Below, in pieces: positions 52,801 to 61,800 of a DNA stretch of 64,000 nt; the stretch's first letter is position 1; each line of letters starts with the position of its first letter. The notes below the pieces were generated by a model. It was not told the origin of the DNA. It was given only the letters and a program-made list of their open reading frames with translations, and made no database searches. Location of the stretch: assembly GCA_047967505.1 (NCBI GenBank), contig CM106541.1. The stretch is one strand, 5' to 3'. Source of the DNA: Dipteris shenzhenensis (Eukaryota; Polypodiophyta; Polypodiopsida; Gleicheniales). Position numbers and translations under genes: made by a program.

Positions 52801-55800
52801 AGGAGCAGCAGAGCAGTATCAATTGGGTCTATGACCAGGAGGTGAATTGGGCCGAGGAGCTGCAGACTTAGGTCTGCAAGGGCTGCCCACCTAGGCTGAC
52901 TACCCAGGCCATAAGATGGAGGATCACTGGACAGAGAGTCTACATAAGCTCAGGGAAGCACACGGGTTCAGGGATCTAGAAGAGCCAAGGTGATAGTAGT
53001 ATAACTTTGTATTCATTTGAGGACAAAAATATACTTTTGTTGGTGCTATATCTCTCTTAGACCTCTATCTATTTTACTGGCTTGCACACACACAAATGGT
53101 TGTGAAGTACTCACAAGTAAAGAAGTTTTGAGTCCGTAGTGAAACACTTCCATGTGTAATTCCAGGGGACGTTCTATCAGTCTTCCCCTGCTGCGGGATA
53201 CCCTCTATAGGGATTCATTTCTAACAGGGTATCAGAGCCCTAACAGAAGTTCACGGGACGTGGAGTTTGAAGACAAGGACCTTTCTCAAAGACGACCTTG
53301 ATTCATTGCTGGGGGGAATCTACATCGACGTATGAAGAATTGTACCCGGGCGGGAGGCCCAGGTTCAGGCATGTGTCCGAAGGATTGTACCCAAGTGGGA
53401 GGCTCAAGCTCAGGCAGGTGTATGGCACTATAAGTCTACCCTTTTCAGTTCAATGTCATGGCCAACAGATATCAGATCCCTAACTTTGGAGACACAAGCA
53501 AGCTCGATGGGACCCATTACCCATTGTGGAAGATGAAGGTTCGGAGCCACAGTGTGTTGAGGGAGTCGTGGGAGATTCCAGCAGGGAGAGAGATGATGCC
53601 TCAAGCCACCATACTACCCCAGCCACATCAACTACAGCAGCAGTGCTAACACCAGCAAATTCTATCTTAGTGAGAGCATGGTAGATCTTTGAGCGGAAGA
53701 CTTTTTTTTTAAACGCAAAAAGTAGTGCTAGTTATATTGCTTGAAAACGAGAGTACAAGAAGGCCTAAAGGCCAGCGGGCTGTAATCACAAAACGGATAC
53801 AGCCCGTGGTAACAAAATAATTACAAGCCTCTCAGGGCATAATCATCTGAGTGTGGACAAACAGCCACGGTGGGGGGGAGTAATGCCACTGAAGACTCTG
53901 AGCAGAGTGCTGGAAGAACAGCTCTTGATGGTCCCAGTCGTGAAGGAAGCGCCGTCTCTTCTCCTTCCCTGCCGGGGACTCCCCCTGAATCTGATCCCAC
54001 TGACCCTTGAGCGTGTGAATGATCGTGCTCCAGATGTCTGCTAGGGTCTGGGTAGCAGAAGAAGCCTGATCTCCTAAGGTCTGCGCGCATCTGGAAGTCC
54101 AGATATGCCAGCCTACAATACTCCCTATGATCTCCCAAACTGGGTGCCGAGTCATCGCTCCTACATCTGTCTCTGTCAGATGCCATGGGAAGCTTTCCAT
54201 GTATGCCTAGGTGGCCTGCGTGATGAGGAAAACTGGATCCTGCCGAGAGAACTCATAAGCCAAGTGATGTCCCATCTCGGTGCTGCACCAACAAACGGCT
54301 CCCCAAGTGACCGGTCCTAGCTCGGGTGCAGCCCTCACTAAGATCCCCATGACTCCCTTCCACACTGTCTGAGCATGCAAACAGCTTTAAAGGCAGTGCT
54401 TAACGGACGACGACTCCTAAAAACGCATCTAGCAGTGCCCCTCCTACCCCATCTGCCTCAGCCATCTCCCAACTGGTAGCCCCTTGTGGACCACCATCCA
54501 AAGAAAGTAAGAGATCTTCCTCGGCCGCCAACTTGCCCAAAGAGTCTTCCAGAATGTACGAGGAAAGACCAGAGATATCCCTTGGGCATACCAGCTATGT
54601 GCTTGGGTGGGTAGCCTGTGCTGGAGAGCCCCAAGAGCACGCCTACCGGTACGCGCGCTGTATGAGAAGAAGGGAGTAGGGTTCTCTGAGGTCTCCAGTG
54701 GTGGCCAGCGCCACTCCCCTGGGTCCCACTCCACCTCTGTCAAGGAGTGGCCCTCCCAAATCCAGAGTCTCCAGTCTTGCACCTGAACAATCAGGGGGTA
54801 TATATGCCACGCTTCCCCTTGCAGCCCTATGATGCGAAGGCGCTGCCAGGGAAGCTGGGGGTTGATCACGGCCTCTCTGCTCTGGAGACGGCTACCATCG
54901 ACGACGGAGAAGAAATGAATCGAGGAGTCCGAGAAAAGGCCTGCAACCACCAAAGGAATGCCGCGGGGTGTGAACTGCCCTAGCCACCTCTCATCTCCTG
55001 GGAGGAGCTGTCTGGTGATCATGGGAATCCTCCAACCTGCAGGAATGGCAGCATCGATCTCCGCTCGCCGGGCCTGGATCCCACGTGCCGTACCTACTGC
55101 TGCTGCCAACTCGCCTAGGCCCAACTGGCTATAGATGTCCCTCCAAACCCGAAGCGAGCGCACAAGCCCACACGCCCAGAGCACCCATGGGATATGGGAT
55201 CTCTCTCCAAGCTGGCGACCTGTATCATTTGTCACCTGGCTGCTCCAGATCAAGGGCTGTCTGTCTACTCCTCTCAGCAGCTGGGGGAAACCTGAGAGAG
55301 GCTGTGCCACAACTTCCTCCAGACCGAGACGAGGCCACGGAGGAAGGGGGAGCGGGGCTGAGTCAGCGGGGCTGAAGTGAAAATCCACCGGATAGACGGC
55401 TGCCAATCACCCCCCCACACTGAGACCATGCTGAAGCAAGAGCTTCCACGTCTGCCCTCCTGGGGTCAAGCCGCGAATGACTAACTTGCCAAGTAATGCC
55501 TGACTCTGCAGTTCTGGATCTATGATGCCAAGACCGCCCTCTGTCTGGGGGAGAATGACCGTCTGCCACGCGACCCGGGCTCTGGTGGTGCCGGAACCGT
55601 CTGAGCCAGACCACAGAAAGTTCTGCACCAATCTCCTCAACTAGGCTACGCACGATCTCGAGAAACACCAGCAAGATGCCACATAACAAGCGGTGGCTAG
55701 AAGGACCTGATTGACCACAAGGGCCCTGCCTGCCAGAGATAGCCGAGCCGTGCTCCAGAAGGCTAGCTTCCGTCGTATGGAAACTAGGACCGGTAGGAAC

Positions 55801-58800
55801 TGCTGAGCCGGCGTGATATCCAGCCCTACCTAGAATCCCAGGTAGCGTGTGTTGGAATATGGAAGAAAGAACTAGAACTAGAAACTAGAAATGAGATGAC
55901 AAGACTGAAAGATAAGAAATACCTTGAGAAGAGTGTAGACAAGACACAAGCTAGACTGACTTATTACAATGATGTGACCCATTGAATATATGGGCCAAAG
56001 TACAAGACATAAAGCAAGAGTGCTTATGGGATAATTGTAGAAGTGCCACATGGCACACACTAAAGACTAGACTTAGACTTAGACTTAGACAAATGTAAAC
56101 TAGGAAATAGTACACTTAGTGTGCACTTATCTCCAACACCCTTCTTAAGTGGACACTAGGAGTAAGACAGAAAGACAAGAGACAAGATAGAAAACATGGC
56201 AGACAAATGATCGTGAGACACCCCTCCTCAAGTGATATCCGCATATGGGTTCACAAGGGTAAGAACAAGATGGATCTAAGACACAGTCAGATTTATAGAC
56301 AGACAGACAAGACTAGATAGACAGAAGACTGACTGTAGACAAATAGAAAGACCAAGACACTAGAACCCCTTGACCTACATCATCGGTGGTCAAGGTGGTA
56401 AACAAGACATAGAGGCAATCAGAAAGCCCACTTCTCATCATGTGAGGAAGGAACAGCAAGATCAGCTGATGGAGATGTTGCAGCAATATGGGCTGAGGTA
56501 GTTGCAGGAACTGATGTAGAGGTTTTGGAGTAGCAGTCCTCCCGTGTTGGAATTATAGATATAATTCAGCAGTGACCAATGTAATATAATAAGTTAGTTA
56601 GGGGCACTTTTCCCTCATTTAGAGGTTTTTCCCCCTAACTGCAGTTAGTTCACTAACTATGGTTAGTGACTACTAAGGTTTTGTCACTAGGACAAAACCT
56701 TATCCTACTCACTTTGTGTTGTACTCTTTACACTCTATTCTATTGCAACTATAGCTTCCAAGCTTTCTACTCTCTCACTCCCTCTTGCTCTCACTCTCTC
56801 CCTTTCCTTCATTTGGTATCAGAGCAGGTTCTAGGCCTTTGAGCCCTCTGCTCTTTTTCGTACCAGCGCCTTGCCTCCAGCTTCAGCCCGCTCCAATCTG
56901 TCCGTACAGTCCGTACGACTGTACGGCATCCTGACGCATCGTCGGCCGTACACACCTGCTGTTCGTATATCGCAACATTCAGATTCGTACATCGTCGGCC
57001 GTACATACCTGCTGACCGTACAGCGCAACATTCAGATTCGTACATCGACCGCCGTCCGTGAAGTGCCGTACACCGTCGCCGTCGTACATACCTGTTCACC
57101 GTACATCGTCGCCGTACATCGTGAAGGCCGTACAGTTCCGTAAAGTACCGTACACCGTCGCCGTACAACTCCCGTACAGTATTTGTACCTGTTTTTCGTA
57201 CAGGTTATCATTCCTGTATAGTCTACGTACCTGTCGACGTACTAGCCGTACAGTGCCGTACAAACTGTACGGCATTTCCGTACTATCTTCAGTACAGTAA
57301 ATCTGCTTCAGTACAGCAGGTACCTTCTTGGCTTGGTTCCGTACTGAATCTGCTTCAGCACATAAAATTTCAGCAAATCCAAGAGTGTACTATTCGTAAC
57401 TTCAGTTTGGCCATCCGTTTGAGGATGAAAAGCTGAGGAGAAACTTAGAAGAGTTCCAAGGTTCTCAAACAAAGCCTGCCAGAAGTTACTAGTGAACTTT
57501 GAGTCTCTACCTGATACTATAGACTTGGGCATGCCGTGGTGTCTAAAGATGTGTCTAATAAATAAATGGGCAGCTTCAGGTGCCTTGAGATTCTTTCTGC
57601 AAGGAATGAAGTGGGCTTGCTTGCTGAATCGATCTACTATCACCCAAATCATGTCATGATTTTGATTGGTCCTGGGAATTCCTATAATGAAGTCCATGGT
57701 GATGTGTTCCCATGGTCTCTCAGGAATGGGTAGGGGCTGAAGTAAACCCTTGGGTTTTCCTCTCTCATACTTAGCTTTTTGACATGCGAGACAAGCTGAA
57801 ATGTAGGCAGCAGTGTCCTTTTTCATATTAGGCCAGTAGAAAAATTTATCCATGGCTGAAAAAGTGGCCACAATACCCCTATGACCAGCATAGGGTGGGT
57901 TATGGCTTTCCTCCATCACTTTAGATCTAAGCTGCTTTGTGATACATAGTTTGTTCTCCATGGATAAATAGCCATCCCTGATGCGGTAGGCATGATGGGT
58001 GCCTCCATCTTTCAAATGTGCCCATGGCTGAGCAAAATCAGCATCTCCCTCATAGAATTCTTTGAGGGCTGTTAGCTCATCATGATAGGGAACTGAAATA
58101 TGGTGAAGCCGTGGTCTACGAGAAAGGGCATCAGCCACTACATTCTCTTTTCCAAGAGTATGTTGTATCTGAAAATGAAATGATTGCAGAAAGGTAGACC
58201 ATTTCATATGTCTCTCTCTGATCAAAGGTTGAGTTAGAAAATATTTAAGACTTTCATGATCAGTTTTTACAAGAAAATCTATCCCTAAAAGATAATGTTT
58301 CCAAAGTTTGAGAGCATGAATTACAGCTAAGAGTTCTTTTTCATAGATATCATAATGAAGTTCAGCATCTCTTAGCCGTCGGCTTTCAAAGGCCACAGCA
58401 TGACCATCCTGGGTAAGAGAATCCCAAAGGCAATCGCCACTGCCATCAGCTGCTACTAGGAATGGTTTCCTTAAGTCAGGAATGATAAGTACAGGAGCTG
58501 TAGTCAGGGCATGCTTTAGAGCATTAAAAGAGTCCTTTTCTTTTTGGGTCCATCTGAACTTCAAATTTTTCTTAGTGAGATCATGTAAAGGGGCTGCAAG
58601 TTCAGCAAAATGCCAAATAAACCTTCGGTAATATGAGCATAGGCCTAGAAAAGGCCTTACCTCATGGGCATTCTTCAAGTCAGGCCACTCTACAATTGTC
58701 TGTATCTTGGCTGGGTCCATACGGACACCTTCTCGTGAGATAATGTGACCAAGATAGTGAATCTCAAGAAGAAAGAACTCACTTTTCTTCTCATTGATGT

Positions 58801-61800
58801 GAAGAGCATTTTCAGCTAAGATTTGAAATACAATCTTTAGATGTTCCTTATGCTCTTCCTCATTCTTGCTGAAAATGAGAATGTCATCAAAGAAGACGGC
58901 AGTGAACTGTCTATAGTTCCTGAACAACCGTTCCATCAATCGATTGAACGTGGCTGGGGCATTAGTAAGGCCAAATGGCATTACCATATGTTCATACAGC
59001 CCAAATGTGGTTCGGAAGGCTGTTTTATGAATGTCCTCAGGTACAACTCGTACCTGATGGTAGCCACTCTTAAGATCTATGCGGCTGAAAATTTCAAATC
59101 CTCCTAAACGATCAAAGATATCGTCTATACGAGGAATTGGGAAACGATTCTTAACCGTCTATTTGTTTAAGGCTCTATAGTCTATGCACATCCTGAAGGT
59201 TTTATCCTTCTTTTGGACTAGTAAGACAGGAGAGCAAAAAGAAGAACTACTGGGTTGGATCAATCCCTTGTCCAAGAGTTCTTGGACTTGCTTGAAGATT
59301 TCATCTTGTTGAGATTGACTAACTCTATATGGGGGTCTATTTGGAGGTGAAGACCCTGGAACTATGTCAATTTTGTGATCCTCTGGTCTCTCAGGAGGGA
59401 GGTGACTAGGAAGTTCCTGAGAGAAGCAACTAGAGAATTCCTGAAGGAAATCTAATCTTTCTTTTGTGAGAGGATCTGACTTTTCTTCACTTGGTTGCTT
59501 ATCGCGTACAAACACTAGAAAAGAACATACTCCTTTCTTAAGCAAATTGGGAGATCGTGCATGACTTACCATAGGAATGGTGTTTCCTGAAACTCCCGCT
59601 GTAATGCTCACATCTCTACCCTTATGTTGGAGGGTTAGAATATTCTTCACATAATCGATTCGGGGGTTGACTTGCTTATGCCAGGGCATGCCAAGAATTA
59701 CATCTAATCCTTGAAGTGGTGCCACCATGAAGGGTAGATGATCCAAGTACCCCTGGATGTGTACCCGAAGCTTGCCGATGATGGGGTACACCTTCTCTTC
59801 TTGGTTCTTGAAGGCTGCAGTTGCCTCCAAGGCTTCTCCTTTATCCTCGGGGGCTATCCCGAGGTTCTGTGCCATCTCATGAGAAATAAAGTTGTGAGTA
59901 GCTCCACTATCGAACAAAAACAAAGCAATTGATCCTTTACCTGACCCCATGTTTTCAACAAACTATCGGTGTCGTTTACAGCTCCCTTTTCTGGAGGTGC
60001 TTCCACCTTGTTAACTACCAAAACTGGCTTTTTGAGGGCTGCTTCTTTGTTGCTGCTGTTTTTGGCAGCTTGAGGGCATTCGTAGAAGTTGTGGCCTCGA
60101 TCGCCACACTTGAAACACCGCCCTTCGGAGTAATACTTTTTATGATGTAGACCATGTGATATGTGTTTTGACTATCCCATTTCTGTGAACCTCACACCCT
60201 TGGGAACCCTTGCTAGCATGAGATCCTAGCCATAGATTTATCCTTGACCACCATGAGATGGCATGAGAAACTATGAGACTAGATGTATCCTTGACATTGC
60301 AAGAGGCAAACCCTTGAGGGAGGGTATGTTGGGATAAGTATGATCAAGGGCTTGCTCTATGGTGCATGTGTGCATCTAGGGGAGTCACATATGTGTTTGT
60401 GTGTGTTGTAAAGGCACATCAAGTGCTATGATGTGTCTAGTGTGTGACCTACGTGATGATGTAAGCCAAAGGCAATCCCACTGATGTAGGGACTGATTCC
60501 CACTGATGTAGGGGCTGATTGCCACTTATGTAGGGAAGGTACTACCTTCTCCCCCTTTCTATAAGAGAGAGTCCTCTCTCTCACAATCCATAATAGAGAA
60601 CTACCATTTTGTTTCATTGTGCTCTCACACCTCTTGCAAGATGCATCTATTCTATCCTACGGGATTCTACAGATTGTAGAGAAGGACGCCATGAATTGTG
60701 AGCTCCAACAAGGTCGGTAGACCTGAGGAGATGTGCATGGCCACATATCTATTGAGAGTGGTGGTAGATTGTTGATTTGGAAGCTTGCAGTAACAAGTGT
60801 TTGTGAGTTGATTATAAAAGAAAGAGTTCTCAGTTATCCCTCGTGTTTTCTCGTCATTTCATGCAGTTCATTTTCTTCTCCATTTCATGCAATTCTAGCT
60901 AGTCTTCCTTCAGTGGTATCAGAGCGGCGTCTAGATCTTGGGAGCTGAGGTGTGTGTGAAGATTAAAGGCAAGGCTATCTTCTATGACAAAAAGGTCTAC
61001 ACATATTGATAACTCACTTATCATCGTCACTCAGAAGCTCAGAAAGCCAAGAAGTAGAGGACCTACGAAGATAAAAACATCTTTGGATGTACTTGCTGAA
61101 GCATGCTTTCGAGTTTCTCTAAATCCCTTCAAGTTTTGGTGATGGATACAACAAAGAAGGACAAAAATGGAGGAGTTCTTATGATTTTCAATGGCAAGAA
61201 CTTCATATCCTGGCAGCTTGTTGCACGGTTACTGTTCATGCAAAAAGGATTGTGGGGAGTTGAAGGCAATACAGAGAAGAAACCCAAGGGTAATGCATCG
61301 GAAGCAGATAAGAATGCATGGGAATTGAAGAACGAGAAGGCTATAGGCTACATGGGACGAGTTCTCGGACGAAAGTTCTTCCACCATCTTGATATGAAGG
61401 TCACAGCATCAGAGAATTGGCAGATGCTAGAGACACTGTTTGGAGTATGCATGAAACATTCCAGAGCCAATCTCAAGCAAGAATTATTTGATCTACGCAT
61501 GCAAGAAGATGAGACACTTGGGAGTGTTTTTAAACACGATGCAAGCGTTGTTAAGACAACTAAATGATCTGGGAGCAAAAGTCGAAGATGAGGATAAGAA
61601 GGCGATACTGCTCAAGAGTCTACCTGTCGATCAGCATGGAGAGGTGGTACGTATCTTGCGTCTGGATGAGGAAATGGATTTTCTCGCCTGGGTTGGAATG
61701 TTGCTCAATGAGGAGAAGCGTAGTAGTGCATCTTTTTATGATCCAAGAGTGTATGCAGTAACTGATAAGAGAAAATCTACTTGAGATGTTCGAAAAGATA

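Noticed and set aside
54747-55380. Plus-strand open frames opposite LINE 3
   Set aside because: Antisense shadows; the minus frames carry LINE homology.
56809-57168. Arg/Tyr-rich minus frames
   Set aside because: Low-complexity translations of the GTAC-word leader.
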